Source: Boesenbergia rotunda (lineage: Eukaryota; Streptophyta; Magnoliopsida; Zingiberales; Zingiberaceae). Taken from it: a stretch of DNA of 64,000 bases. Positions 44,116 through 56,028 of this stretch are shown here, one piece after another. The translations under genes and the position numbers were made by a program. The stretch spans positions 124,001 to 188,000 of the forward strand of contig JAGFNQ010004009.1 of assembly GCA_024364735.1 (NCBI GenBank), given 5' to 3'. The notes under the pieces were generated by a model. It was given only the letters and a program-made list of their open reading frames with translations. It searched no databases and was not told where the DNA came from. The first letter of the stretch is position 1; each line of letters begins with the position of its first letter.

Positions 44116-45861
44116 TTCTCCCAGCCACCCAGACTCCTCCACTACCAAGATGGAGGCTACTTCTGGATAGGCTCCGTCCACCAGAATTAAGGGGAGTTTG
44201 TTCCTTTACTTTACTTTTCTTGTTTTTCTTTATGTTACACTCGGATGTTTGCTTACTTTTATACTTTGCATTCTCGGTTTGTTCGCTCATTCTGCATTTT
44301 ATTTGGTCTTGAATAAATCTTGTTTGACTTCTAGTTGTATCTTCTTACATGTTCCTTTATTATGCTTTGAGAATCATAAAAGATTGTTAAGTCTGATTAT
44401 CGAGTTTTGGTTTCCTTGGTATGCTTGGGGATATTAATTGCATTTAGTCATTTGTTGTGGTGATAGAATCTATCTTGTTAGATTAAGCATGACAGTTTTA
44501 TTGTTCACCTAGTGAGGATATTACCATGCCTATCCTTAATCCTCTTATGTGTGATAGCATTTGTGATATTTGACACTCTAGAACTTGCTTTGATTCTTTT
44601 TGAAATTACAATAGCATAAGTTTACATGAATATGATGGAGGCAATCTTTCTTATTGAACTTTTAGTTTTCCTCTCCTTTGTTATTGTCACTACTGGGCAT
44701 TTCACCTATTGCTTTCATATTTCATTGTCCCTACTTTATCAGATCTTTTCATTGTCATTACATTTTCACTGCCATATCTTTATTATTTTATTCTTCCTTG
44801 GAGCATGCGATGAGAGCATAAGGTGATTGCATGATGAGTTACATTTTTATTTCTCTATTATCAGCCTCTATTATTGTGAGTTTTAGATGTTATCATGCTT
44901 TACTATCTTGCCCGAGACGGTCAAGTTTTAAGAGTGGGGGGGAGACAAGTGTATATGGATGAATGCTTGTGTGAAAAAAAAATCTCTCTTTGAAAAAAAA
45001 AAAGAAAAAAAAATCTCTCTATGAAAAAAAAAGAAAGAAAGAAAGAGAGATAGAAAAAAATAATAAAGAAAAAAAATGAATGAAAAAAAAAGAGAAAAGA
45101 ATGAAAAAAAAAATCTCTCTATGTGAAAAAAAAAAAATTCCTCAAGCATTCGAAATTTTGTTAGTGATAACAAAAAGGAATATTTTCTTGGTGTGTATTC
45201 ATTTGATATCTTTGTTAGAGAATCTCAAGAGTGAAGTTGTTGATCCCTACATGCACTTTGAGAGATGTTGTAAGTGGTTGATATGTAGTGCATTGAGAAT
45301 GTGAAAGGATAATTTTGAGTGTTGGAGGTTTGATTGAGTTATTTATTTTGGCCTATTGTTTGAGTGTATACATCATGTTAATTACCCCAATGCTCTCATA
45401 TTCTCTTTGATATTCTTTCATGCTCTCTATGATCCTTTTTGTTATCTATCATTCTTGTTTTCTTGTAACACTTGGGTTCATTATCATTCATTGAAAAGCC
45501 CTCTTGATTTGTGTACTTATATTATAGTAGTGGAGAAGTAGAAGATAAGCAAGCATATGGTAGTGCAATGTCATGAATGTTTTGAGAGAACTCCACTTCC
45601 ATATCTGTTATTTTTTTGTGAGCATCAGTGCATATATCCATCTTGTGAGGTTTTTGTCATGCTTAGTTTATTCAAGTTGATGAAATTACCATGCTTTTGA
45701 TTTATGTGAGATTTGGAACAATAAATACATGGATTCTTGAGACTTGATGATCCTAAGTAACTTTCTTTTATTATTTCTTAAGGTATTGATAGGGGATGTA
45801 ATGTTTGGGAGATATGCTATTTTCTTTTAGTTTTATTTACTTGTGCGAGACGCCCAAGAAT
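44116..45861 (+). other. 3' non-coding internal region of the Athila-like element
   Basis: T-rich then A-rich sequence with no supportable frame. It includes a purine tract of A-runs alternating with 'tctctctatg' (44970-45137), which gives meaningless frames on the minus strand. The end resembles 660-1000 in the first element of the window. Confidence 0.7.
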
Positions 45862-45875
45862 AAGTGTGGGGGAGT
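45862..45875 (+). other. Polypurine tract of the Athila-like element
   Basis: AAGTGTGGGGGAGT directly before the 3' LTR, matching AAGTGTCGGAGAGT at 1001-1014. Confidence 0.8.
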
Positions 45876-48289
45876 TGATAACCACCATTTTTGCTGATTA
45901 TTTTAGGCTCTAAAATCCATGTTTGATCCATATTTTATATGCTTAAGTTTGCATTTGTATTAGGTTTCATGTATTCCCTTCATTTTCGCTTCTAATTCTA
46001 ATCTTTGTATATTTGGGATATTTTTGGCACTAAATTCGGATATTATTTTGTAGGCTTCAATTGATCATGGACCTAGATCAAAAGTGGGTCAGACTTGAGT
46101 CAGCATTGGATCCAGATTGAAAGGATCAAGCATCGGATTATTAGGAGCCGTCCATTCAGAGAACGGCTAGATCTGAGCCATCGGTCATCTTCTGGTCAAT
46201 CCGAGTTCAACATAGAATCAATCATGACCAGAGATCATCAGATCTGAAAATTTCAGCCAAATCAGAAGTGATCTGACCGTTGGATCGAGCTCAATATGTT
46301 CTAGACCATCCGTTCAAGAAAAGGGAAGATCTGGACCATCCGCCACTGATCTGGTTAATCCGAGCTGGGAACAGGTAGATCAGGACCATTGATTGAGATC
46401 TGTGAAGTTTGGTTCAGATCTGAAAGATCTGACCGTTGGATGAAGCCAAATCGATCTCAGCCGTCCGTTGCTAATGGATTAAATATTGGGTTGGCTGAAC
46501 CAACTGAGCTGGCTTGGCTGAGCTGTTTGACTGAACCAAGTGCTGATTGAACCCAAGCTGGATTGAACTCAGGGCTGAAGCTGACTGAACCAGGGCCGAA
46601 TCTGAAATTGAACCCATTTGCTGAAGCTGATTCAACCCAAGGCTGACCAAACCTAGCAGCTTGGCTGGAACTGGACTGAGCTGGATGTATTGGCTGAACC
46701 AAAAGGCTGAATCAAAGGGGCTGACCGAACCGCTGAAGTTGGCTGGGCCAACTGAATCCACGCGCAGCCAAACAAAAGGGACACACGCAGAGCTAGGGCA
46801 CGGCATCGACTCCACACGCAGGGCATCGCGGCGATCCTTCTCCTCCTTCTTCCTTCATCGTCGCCGCAAGGCTAGGGCAAGGGGGTTCCGAACCCTAGTC
46901 GGCCGGAGCTCCGATCAACCGAGACGAGGCTAGGGCTTTGGGGGTTCCGAGCTCTAGTCGACTCTAACCGTCTTCCTTCACAGTCTTTCTTCCATTTTCA
47001 TCACCGACGACCTCAAGCTAGGGCTTTGGGGGTTCCGAGCTCTAGCCGAACGTAGTCGGCCATCTACATCCATCTTCACAGCAGCTTCTCTTTCGGGGTT
47101 CGGAGAGAAGCCGATCCATTCCTTCACCGCAATTTTCTCTTTCGGGGTTCGGAGAGAAAATTATCATCCGCCTTCCACCATAGCTGACGACTCCCTCTCC
47201 ATCACCACAGCCGACGACCTCAAGCTAGGGCTTTGGGGGTTCCGAGCTCTAGCCGAACGTAGCTGTTGCAGCCATCCCGATCCACCGCCGGCGATCCATT
47301 TCCTTACACATTTACAGTCTATTTACTTCCAGCAGATTTCGTTTTCTAGATATCAGATTTCATCTTCTCAGTTTTTCCTTTACAGCAGATCCCCTTCAAT
47401 TCAGCTCTGTGCAGCAATTCAAGATTTCCAGCAGCCGGCAGTAGTTTTCCCAGCAGCTTGATTTTCCAGAATCGAATTCAATTCCATTTTCCGAGTCAGT
47501 AACCAGTAGATCACCTTCCCAGCAATTGATTCTTTTCAGCAATTCTTCACAGCTCCTTCACAGCAGCTTGATCCAGTGGCGTGTTTCAAGTTGCTGATTG
47601 CTTCAGCTTCTTCATAGAAGTTTCCTCTTCACAGCAAATACTTCTTGGGTTAATTACATGTTTCAATTGGTTTCGAATGTGATGGTTCTTAATTTGTGAA
47701 TGCTTGGGATAATTGTTGAATGTTTGTATTGGAGGAATTTTCCCTATGCAATTTGAATGCTCCTGAAGCAAATTTTAGTATGCCTCTCCACTGTTTGATT
47801 GAATGATTCTTAGAACAAAACCTTCAATTATGATGTTTCGTAGTTGTCTAACTTTTGTTCTGTATTGCTCTTTCATTAGCTTTAATGTTCATGTCTTCAT
47901 TTGAATGCAACTAAGTTAGGATTAGATTCGATTTCCTCAATGTTGTAGTTTACTCTGTGTTTAGTTTCGTTAATGTTTAGTTCAAGTTGTGCTTTCTTTA
48001 CTGCAATTATAGTCAGGTTAATTTAGATTACATTACCTGCCTCGTCTTTTCTTTATTAGAATTAGATTTCATACCTGCTTTGTTATTTCTTTTCATAGTC
48101 ATAGTTCTCAAATCCAAACCCCGGTTTCATATCCAAAAACCCAAAAGCAATAAGATTCAACCATGAGAATTATCATGCATTAACTACATTCGTTGGGAGA
48201 CGACTCGAGTTACTCTATGCTACATTAGTTTAGAGGAATTCGGTACTTAAATTGTATTTGAAACCGTAACACGACAAAAGCGGTTATCA
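45876..48289 (+). repeat. 3' LTR of the Athila-like element
   Basis: 2414 bp, nearly identical to 39500-41905. The same small frames appear in both copies (for example 47586-47771 and 41202-41387 minus, identical) and are not genes. Confidence 0.93.
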
Positions 48290-48294
48290 CTTGG

Positions 48295-49925
48295 CCTCGG
48301 TGCTGCACATGTCCGACCAAGAGCTACAAAATCTTACTACCTCCGCGGTGAGTAGGCTTGACATAGGTGCTGTACATGCTTGAACAAGTGCTGCAAAACC
48401 CTAATACCCCCGCGGTGAGTAGACTTGGCCTCAGTGCTGCACATGTCCGGACAAGAGCAGTAAAACCCTACTACCTCCGCGGTGAGTAAGCTTGGCCTCG
48501 GTGCTGCACATGCCCAGACAAGAGATGCAAAACCGTACTACCTTCGCGGTGAGTAGGCTTAGCCTCGGTGCTGCACATGCCCGGACAAGAGCTGTAAAAC
48601 CCTACTACCTCCGCGGTGAGTAGGCTAGGCCTCGGTCCTGCACATGCCCGGCCAAGAGCTACAAAACCTTACTACCTCCGTGGTGAGTAGGCTTGGCCTT
48701 GGTGCTACACATGCCCGGTCAAGAGCTGTAAAACCCAACTACCTCCGCGGTAGGTAGGATTGGCCTCGGTGCTGCACATGCCCGGCCAAGAGCTACAAAA
48801 CCCTACTACCCCGCGGTGAGTAGGCTTGGCCTCGGTGTTGCACATGCCCGGCCAAGAGCTGCAAAACCCTACTACCTCCGCGGTTAGTAGGCTTGGCCTC
48901 GATGCTGCACATGCCCGGCCAAGAGCTGCAAAACCCTACTATCCCCACGGTGAGTAGGCTTGGCCTCGGAGCTGCACATGCCCGGCCAAGAGCTGCACAT
49001 GCCCGACCAAGAGCTCCAAAACTCTACTACCTCTGCGGTGAGTAGGCTTGGCCTGCCCGGCAAAGAGCTGTAAACCTCCGCGGTAAGTAGGCTTGGCCTC
49101 GGTGCTACACATGCTCGACCAAGAGCTGCAAAACCCTACTACCTCCGCAGTGAGTAGGTTTGGCCTCGGTGCTGCACATGCCTGCCCAAGAGATGTAAAA
49201 TCCTACTACTCCCGCTTTGAGTAGGCTTGTCCTCCTTGGTGCTGCACATGCCTGACCAAGAGCTGCAAAACCCTACTACCCCCGCGGTGACTAAGCTTGA
49301 CCTCGGTGCTGCACATGCCCGGCTAAGAGCTGCAAAACCCTACTACCCCCGCGGTAAGTAGGCTTGGCCTCAGTGCTGCACATGTCCGGCAAAGAGCTAC
49401 AAAACCCTACTATCTCCGCGGTGAGTAGGCTTGGCCTCGGCACTGCACATGCCCGGCCAAGAGCTGCAAAACCCTACTACCTCCATGGTGAGTAGGCTTG
49501 GCCTCGGTGCTGCATATGCCCGGCTAAGAGCTGTAAAACCCTACTATCCCCACGGTGAGTAGGCATGGCCTCGGTGCTGCACATGCCCTGTTGCACATGC
49601 CCGGCCAAGAGCTGCAAAACTTTACTACCCCCGTGGTGAGTAGGCTTGGCCTCGGTGCTGCACATACCCGGTCAAGAGCTGTAAAACCCTACCACCTCCA
49701 CGGTGAGTAGGCTTGGCCTCAGTGCTGCACATGCCTGGCCAAGAGCTGCAAAACCCTACTACCTCTGCGGTGAGTAGGCTTGGCCTCAGTGATATACATG
49801 TCTGGCTAAAAGCTGCAAAACCCAACTACCTCCGCGGTGATTAGGCTTGGCGTCGGTGTTGCACATGCCCGTTCAAGAGCTGTTAAACCCTACTACCTTC
49901 GCGATGAGTAGGCCTGATCCTCGAA
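48295..49925 (+). repeat. 67-bp tandem array in the Tat 3' untranslated region
   Basis: About 24 imperfect copies of a unit with the words 'aaaaccctactacctccg', 'cggtgagtaggcttggcc' and 'ggtgctgcacatgcccgg'. Unit length is about 67 bp with occasional shortened copies (about 49060 and 49580). Tandem arrays in the 3' untranslated region are known in Tat/Ogre elements. Open frames inside it are repeat artefacts. Confidence 0.9.
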
Positions 49926-50199
49926 ATGTTTGGCGGTCATCTTATCCCTATTGTCAGGGCAAGAACACTTGTTCTTCAGGTGTGTTTGTTTGCCACCTCG
50001 CCCCTTAGGTCAGGGAGGAACCTTGGTTCCTCACTTTGAACTGGGTGCTGGTTCTTTAAGTTGCTGGCTCCTCGGGATGAAGACAAGCATTTTAAGAATA
50101 ACAAATGGGGCAAGAAATTACGCAAGACATAGGAAGCCAAGAGATGCTTTCATTTACGGCTAAAATGATTGCATATCTATCCTTCCAGGAAAAAAAGGA

Positions 50200-52751
50200 A
50201 AAACTAGAAAAGATGAAGAAAGCGCAGCAAACGAGGAGCGACCAAGGGAGCAAGGCCTAGGTCGAGGGAGAATTCTATAGTTCATGTTCTTCGGGAGTGA
50301 GCTTGTTCCAAACCCAGCAACAGTCACGGCGCTCAAATCTGAGTCTGGTTTCAGCAGTTGATCCTTCTTCAGTTGGTTAATGGCACCATTGAAGCCCTGT
50401 TTAAGGCGCTTCAATGCCTACCCGGCTAAAATATCGTCGTACTCATCAGACTGTAGGAATTTAGCCTTGAACTCTGCCTCGGCCTTTGACAGTTGGGCTA
50501 TATGGTAAATCTTTTGCCTCTGTAGCTTAGCCTCAACCTCCTCATTGGTGGCTTTCAGCTCCGCCACCTCCTGGGATAGGCAATCCTGAGCCCCCAATAT
50601 TTCTTGGAGGTTCTGGGTAGCGGCAGAAGCTTGGTCCTGGGCTCGAGTGACTTTGTCTTGGAGATCGGAGGCATAAGAGGCTGATAACTCTAGGTCATAT
50701 TCTTTTAAAGCCAGCAGGCACTCCCGTTCTTCATTTCAATCCTCCAGAGCCTTCTTTGAGGATTCTAGGAGCCGGACGTGATCAGACAACTCGTTCGTTT
50801 GAGTCTGGAGTTGCTCCCACTCCTAGGACAACTTCTGCAAATCCTCGGCGAGAGCTTGGTTCTTCTCGGACCTGAGGCGTTCCCAGAGCCAGTAACCGTG
50901 CAATGTCTCCTCGGAGGCCAGCAAAGTACCGAGATAATGCTCGACCATCACCCGTAGGGCCCGGCTGACCTCCAACTGCAGGAGACTAGCCTCGCGGGCA
51001 CGGCCAGCCTCCGCCTCTGCTGCCACCACTCGTTGGAGAAGGTCTTCAGTGACCCCTCAGGAGCACAACAAGCGGCTAGTAACCACACAGTTGGAGGTGA
51101 CCAACAATGCGGAACAAGGATAGTCAGAGCAAAACAACGAACAAAGAAAAAGAGCACAAGCACAATTATTGTCAGTAGGGACTGGTGTAGTATGCCCAGA
51201 TATCGGGTTGACCTAGCTAATCACCCCGGCTGAACAGGAGGAGAGAGAATTTCCTCAGCAGGGCATCCTGACTGGCTGAGGATATCTCTCGGGTCGGGGA
51301 CGTCTTCTTCCGAGCTAGACGCTATCTGCAGACCATCAAAGGGGGTCTCCTTTATTTGGATGGATTGGGAGCCCTTTGTCGTCGTCTTCTTCGCCACAGG
51401 GACTTTCCAGCGAGAGCTGGACATGTCAAGCGACACCTCCTTGCTGCGTTGAACAGCGGGAGGGTCGGTCGGAGTGTCCAAGTCGCGGGCGATGGGAATG
51501 GTGGCCGCCACAGCGGGAGAAGAAGGTTCCTCCCGAACTCTCTGAGACAAGGGCACTGTATCCTCTTCATCAATGGAGGGCGGAAGCTCTGACGCTAGGC
51601 CCTTCTTCAACCTCTTCAGGGGTGAAGCCTCTGGACCAACCATTTCCGTCATTTCTTCTCGGTAACCTAGGTCTATGGTTGCTTGGCCGGGGAGGTGGCG
51701 CAACCTCTCCCCTTGCTGCCTTGATGGTAGATGAAGGAGAACCTCCTTCGGGGCCGGTAGGCGGTTCTGCTACTCCGAGATCCTGGTGGGCCTCTAGGGT
51801 TTCCTAGTGCTCTGAGGATGTAGCCACTTCCCCGCAGCCCTCGACCAAAATACCCATCGAAGCGGAAGAAACGGAAGTAGGAATCAACGCCTGCTCATTG
51901 GCCTGTTCCCACTTCAGGAGCCGGTTCATAGCTCGGGAAATCATAACGTCGTCTGCAAAATAGAGACAAAAGGGCATCAGTTAGAATTAACAAGGAAATT
52001 TGCAAAACAAAGGGTAACTTATGAAGACTGGAGCTAAGGCTCGTGACTTTCGGGTTGAGCTCAACCTGATAAAGGAGCTCCTCGCATTGCACCAGTTGGA
52101 GGCCGTGAAACTCCATCCCTGCTTAGATACCCCTGGCCCTCTGGTATCCCGCGTCCTGCTGGAAGTCGCCAAGGTCTGGGATAGGCGGCAGACTCTCCGT
52201 CCAGTGGATAGGACTAAAGGGGCGCTTAGGGAGTTGGATATAGAAGAACCGTTCCTTCCATCCCTTGTGGGAAGAAGGAAGGCCCCCCAAGAACCTATGA
52301 CCGGCGCGGGCAGTAAAGCCAAATACCCCTTGGGAGCCAACCGAAACAAATAAAAAATGGAAAAATCGACGGGTCAGAGGGATGTCAAAAAGCCTGAAAA
52401 GGACAAACGCTCCACCTATTTGGGCAAAGGCGTTTGGAGCTATTTGGTGGAGAGGGATATCGAAGTATTTGGCGACATTCATAAAAAGGGGGAATAGGGA
52501 AACAAAACCCTAATTCTACCTGGCCTAGGAAGAAAGTGAAAAACCCGCAGAGTCTCTACGGGTGATTGGCCTAAGGCCGGAACTCTCATCTCCCAGCCCT
52601 CCGGGACACCATATCTTCGGCAGGCGGCTTGGAGGGATTCTGACCTAACCCTAGAGGAGATGGTATCATACCACTCCGGATGATAGACTGGCTCTCCCAA
52701 GGGACCTTCGCCGTCGCTTCGGGTCTTCTTTTTCTTCTCTACTAGACCCAT
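50200..52751 (-). pseudogene. Antisense ORF of the Tat element (plant 'transposase_28'-type protein)
   Basis: The reading starts at the ATG at 52749-52751 (MGLVEKKKK...) opposite to pol. The N-terminal part (52751-52123) has 'YGVPEGWEMRVP', 'FALHQ/IPLHQIAPNAFAQI'-like and 'RFFHFLFVSVGSQGVFGF' words typical of the 'putative gypsy-type transposon' domain found in Tat antisense ORFs. A frameshift at about 52485, at a run of G/A, splits it. A Ser/Pro-rich linker (51703-51221) is followed by a long coiled coil (51029-50420: 'ASEETLHGYWLWERL', 'LSQEVAELKATNEEVEAKLQ') and a conserved tail 'ALKRLKQGFNGAINQLKKDQ' (50414-50355). Stops at about 50823, 50735 and 50418. An intact relative would be roughly 750-800 residues. 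Its role in Tat elements is unknown. Confidence 0.75.
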
Positions 52752-52879
52752 GGAGGAAAGGGGAAAATAGAAGAAGACTTACACTCAGAGACGGGGCGCG
52801 GCAGCAAGACGAGCAGCAGGAGAACGAAGGTGTTTGAAAGCATATAGGGCAAGGAGGTAGAAGGGTGTCATTGCACCCG

Positions 52880-52889
52880 CTTTTATAGG
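52880..52889 (-). promoter_or_regulatory. TATA box for the antisense ORF
   Basis: The minus strand reads CCTATAAAAG, about 130 bases upstream of the ATG at 52751. It is independent of the LTR promoters. Confidence 0.6.
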
Positions 52890-53483
52890 GAGAAGCCGTC
52901 CACCTATGAACAATGAGAGGGCAACACGTCAGCAGTGCTAATTGGACATCCCAAGGAATCACCATCCTTTACTGCCATCGCTTCATATGGCCCACGACGC
53001 ATATCAGTGGGAGATCGCCGCACAAAGAAGGATGAGGCACGTGGTAAGGCCACATTCGTCAGACGACCTGGTCACTATTAAGAAACCCCATGAGCCTTTA
53101 AAGGGCCTTGGGCAACCGTCAGGCCGTCGCCTCGAAATTTGTCGAAATGCGGGACGCATTCAAAGAGCTGCTCGGGGTCCAGGGGCGCATAGTCTGATTC
53201 CTCAGACCCGGAAGTCTGCCAGTGAAGTAGTAAAAGATATGGGGGCCATCTGGATACAACTTCTTCATCATAACACTAGTCTAATCAGTCAGACACACTT
53301 CTTTTGAGACCTCGAAAACCATAGAAGCCTTTTTGGGAAGACAAAACCAAACAGGGATTGCCTCGAGACCCGAGGCAAATTCTACAATTATTGGACTCGG
53401 TATAACGGCCAGGGAAACAGTAATGGGTGCAGAGCCCTACGGTGACATAGCTTCTTCATCGCAAACACTAGTCTAATCAGTTA
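52890..53483 (+). other. Non-coding 3' region of the Tat element
   Basis: Lies between the antisense promoter and the tandemly duplicated 3' LTR region. Small plus frames (such as 52942-53307) have no family signature. Confidence 0.6.
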
Positions 53484-53925
53484 TCAACACTTCCTTCTGA
53501 TCAGACTTGAAGAGAGGAGCTTGTGATGGGGTTGAGCACCCCGTGGCTAACACGTAGATGGAAGAAGCTATGTGGCAAGATCTACCGAGTCGGAACGATT
53601 TTCTTTCCGTGACACCCGAGACCTTCCCGGGAAGAGGAATCCCTAGACCAGCTCAAGTCGACATAGCCTTGAAGATTGCTCCAAAAGGACACATACCCGA
53701 GATCACCTCGGGAGGCAGGTCCCCAAGATCACCTCGGGAGGGCAAACACCCGAAACCCCTGGGTCAAACGACCCCGAGGCCACCTCGGGGTAGCGGAGCC
53801 CAAGGAATACTCAACCTCAAGTAGCGGTCCATTTTCTTCGGATCGATGGATCATCATTATCCATTATTACAAAATAATCATGACCTGTAACACTTCCTTC
53901 GATCAGACTTGAAGAGAGGAGCTTG
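53484..53925 (+). repeat. Partial duplicate of the 3' LTR start with its polypurine tract
   Basis: Sequence from 'acacttcctt' through the purine tract 'gaagagaggagcttg' and TGATGGGG (53524) to about 53885 is repeated from about 53886, with a 402-bp period (53524 to 53926). The copy holds only the first half of the LTR. Confidence 0.85.
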
Positions 53926-54653
53926 TGATGGGGTTGAGCACCCCGTGGCTGACACGTGGATGGAAGAAGCTATGTGGCAAGATCTACCGAGTCGGAACGA
54001 TTTTCTTTCTGTGACGTCCGAGACCTTCCCGAGAAGGGGAATCCCTAGACCAGCTCAAGTCGACATAGCCTTGAAGATTGCTCCAAAAGGACATATACCC
54101 GAGATCACCTCGGGAGGCAGGTCCTCAAGATCACCTCGGGAGGGCGAACACCCGAAACCCCTGGGTCAAACAACCCCGAGGCCACTTCGGGGTAGCAAAG
54201 ACCAAGGAATACTCAACCTCAAGTAGCAGTCCATTTTCTTCGGATCGATGGATCATCATCATCCATTATTACAGAATAATCATGACCTGTGATATGCGGC
54301 CATCAAAGCCTTAACCCTTGCAACGACTAAGATTTAATGAGTGCAAAGACCGTTACCTGGATGATCCAGTAATCAATAATCGAAGGGGCGTGGCGAAGGT
54401 CGTGGAGACTCGTGGGACGGTCGCCCGCAGGTATAAAACGTACTCTACTACACTCATATTTTGCTTGCCTTCTTTGCATCTCCTTGATAGAGGCACTGAC
54501 TTGAGCATCAGAATGAGTTATACCGGGCAACCTCCGACGTGTTCCCCTAACGCTCGTGTTAATCTCGCAGGATGTGAGTTCCTCCTCTAGCGTCAGCGTC
54601 CGCGTAGGTTGAACTCTGATGGCTGGTCGTCGACGTTAATTCCTTCCGGAACA
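53926..54653 (+). repeat. 3' LTR of the Tat element
   Basis: 728 bp, TGATGGGG...CCGGAACA, ending directly at the duplication CCACC (54654-54658). It has a TATA-like GTATAAAAC (about 54431) and repeated 'gatcacctcggga' words. Confidence 0.9.
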
Positions 54654-54790
54654 CCACCGAAAGAAAATATCATGTAATGCACATTAACATTCAATATCCC
54701 AAATTTTTTATCCCGTTGAAGGAAAATACCTTGTAATACGTCGTAGTCAGGATTTGAACTGTAGATGCTTAAAAACTGCTTGAGCGTCTT
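54654..54790. repeat. Continuation of the tandem repeat split by the Tat element
   Basis: The words 'gaaggaaaatacc', 'aatatcccaaattttt' and 'ggatttgaactgtagatg' match the unit at 34787-35109. Confidence 0.75.
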
Positions 54791-56028
54791 GTTATTGCAT
54801 TATGGCCAGGCGCATGTGCTTTTTATTTTTTTTTAATTAGGGATCCATATCTTGCTACTTCAATAATCAAGCGTATATGGTCTGATCTCATATTTCACCC
54901 ACATAATAAAACCAAGAAATACGGTGACTCCTAACATAATATCTTAATTTTATCAATAATTCAATATAATAAATATATTTTATGTGGAATAACCATGATT
55001 GCTTAGGAAATGCACGTGTTTTTTATTATCCGGAGTCATATATTTTATATTTAAAATAAATAATAAATTAGGTTACAGTTGAACTTAATTTTTTATTGAT
55101 CGTCAAGATAAATTAAAAAGTACTTACGATCTATAATCTAGAAGCTTAGTATCTCATGATTATACATCTCATTTGAATTTTTTTTTTACAAGATACCTTT
55201 TACTCAAAATTAAACTACGTGTACTTAGGTAATAATTTGATATTTTTCTGTTGTAATATAACTCCGAAGGTCATATGTTTTCTATTTAATTATTTAAGTT
55301 GGTTGTTCTAATTTTTTTGAAATTTAAACCAGAGACAAAATTTAGTGGGCGTTACACCAAACCAGACTCCACATTTGTCCCTGCAACTCTTCCCCGAGCC
55401 ACATTATTATAATAAAGGACCATTTCATGTTTCATTTAACCATTTTTCCCCTAAATTATATAATACAGCATGCTACACATCTTCTTGAATTGGCCCATGT
55501 GGTACCTTCTTCTTGAATAGGCCTTGCATGGCAGTAACGGATGGGACCCATGTCTCTTTCACTAGCGAGAAGAACGGGCTGAGGAATTAATGTTCAGGAT
55601 AGCGACACGTCGCACAAAATGAAATAAAAAAAATCATTTTGGTCATTAAAGTTCCAAAAAATTCCTGTTTATCAGAATTAAAGTGATAAATCGTTGATTT
55701 AAAATTTTAAATATCGATTATGGAGCTGTAAAATTAGATTTATATTATGAATTAGTTTTGGGAACTAAACAAAAATTTCTTATTTGAAATAATAATAATA
55801 AGCAAAAACAATTAAATAAACGGGATAAAAAACGCATCGTCTCGACCGACCTCCAAAAGAGCGGAGCGTCCTTTTCGCTCCGCACGATCTCCTCCTCCGC
55901 CTCGTTTCCGATCAGTTCTTGCGCTAACCGCGATCGGCGCAAGCGATCGGGAATCCGGGGGTGGCTTTCGTTTACTCCGTAGGTTCCTGATCCAGGGGGT
56001 CGGCGGCAGCGGTGGGCCGGCTGTGGGG
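54791..56028 (+). promoter_or_regulatory. Upstream region and 5' leader of the galactosyltransferase gene
   Basis: AT-rich intergenic sequence (54791-55830) with nothing recognised as coding, then a GC-rich leader (about 55840-56028). A clear TATA box at the proper distance was not found, so the transcription start is unknown. The GC-rich switch just before the ATG is usual for monocot genes. Confidence 0.5.

Larger units (their letters stand above)
39500..48289 (+). mobile_element. Young Athila-like non-autonomous LTR element
   Basis: The two LTRs of about 2.41 kb (39500-41905 and 45876-48289) are almost identical. Ends TGATAACC...GGTTATCA are perfect 8-bp inverted repeats, and the target duplication is CTTGG (39495-39499 and 48290-48294). 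The primer site is complementary to tRNA-Asp (41910-41927), as in Athila elements. The 4-kb internal region has no protease, RT or integrase. It carries one unusual ORF (42032-43492) with broken continuations to 44115, then about 1.7 kb without coding. It lies inside the 67-bp array of the Tat element. It should need proteins from a partner element to move. Confidence 0.93.
35110..54653 (+). mobile_element. Tat-lineage Ty3/Gypsy element (19.5 kb including a nested insertion)
   Basis: The LTRs 35110-35864 and 53926-54653 share TGATGGGG...GGAACA ends and are flanked by the perfect duplication CCACC (35105-35109 and 54654-54658). Order: 5' LTR, primer site, gag start fused to pol, RT, RNase H, second RNase H, integrase, tandem 67-bp array, antisense ORF, 3' LTR. 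Tat placement rests on the RT wording ('NACPKDCYPLPRI', 'MEVYVDDILVKT'), the second RNase H, the 3' tandem array and the antisense ORF. About 8.8 kb of its length is the Athila-like element 39500-48289. Stops and deletions make it inactive. Confidence 0.9.

Noticed and set aside
44928..45173. Phe-rich minus frame resembling a membrane protein
   Set aside because: Product of A-runs in the 3' non-coding region of the Athila-like element.
48295..49925. Regular direct repeats that might suggest a CRISPR array
   Set aside because: The units are contiguous 67-bp copies without unique spacers, in a plant retrotransposon 3' region.
51376..51807. Plus frame of 143 residues
   Set aside because: Opposite strand of the antisense ORF linker. 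Low-complexity composition, no start context.
52021..52353. Plus frame of 110 residues opposite the antisense ORF
   Set aside because: The minus strand carries the recognisable Tat antisense protein. The plus frame is its shadow.
56023..56028. GTG at 56023 as start of the galactosyltransferase
   Set aside because: An in-frame ATG lies six bases further on. Plant nuclear genes rarely start at GTG and nothing upstream supports it.
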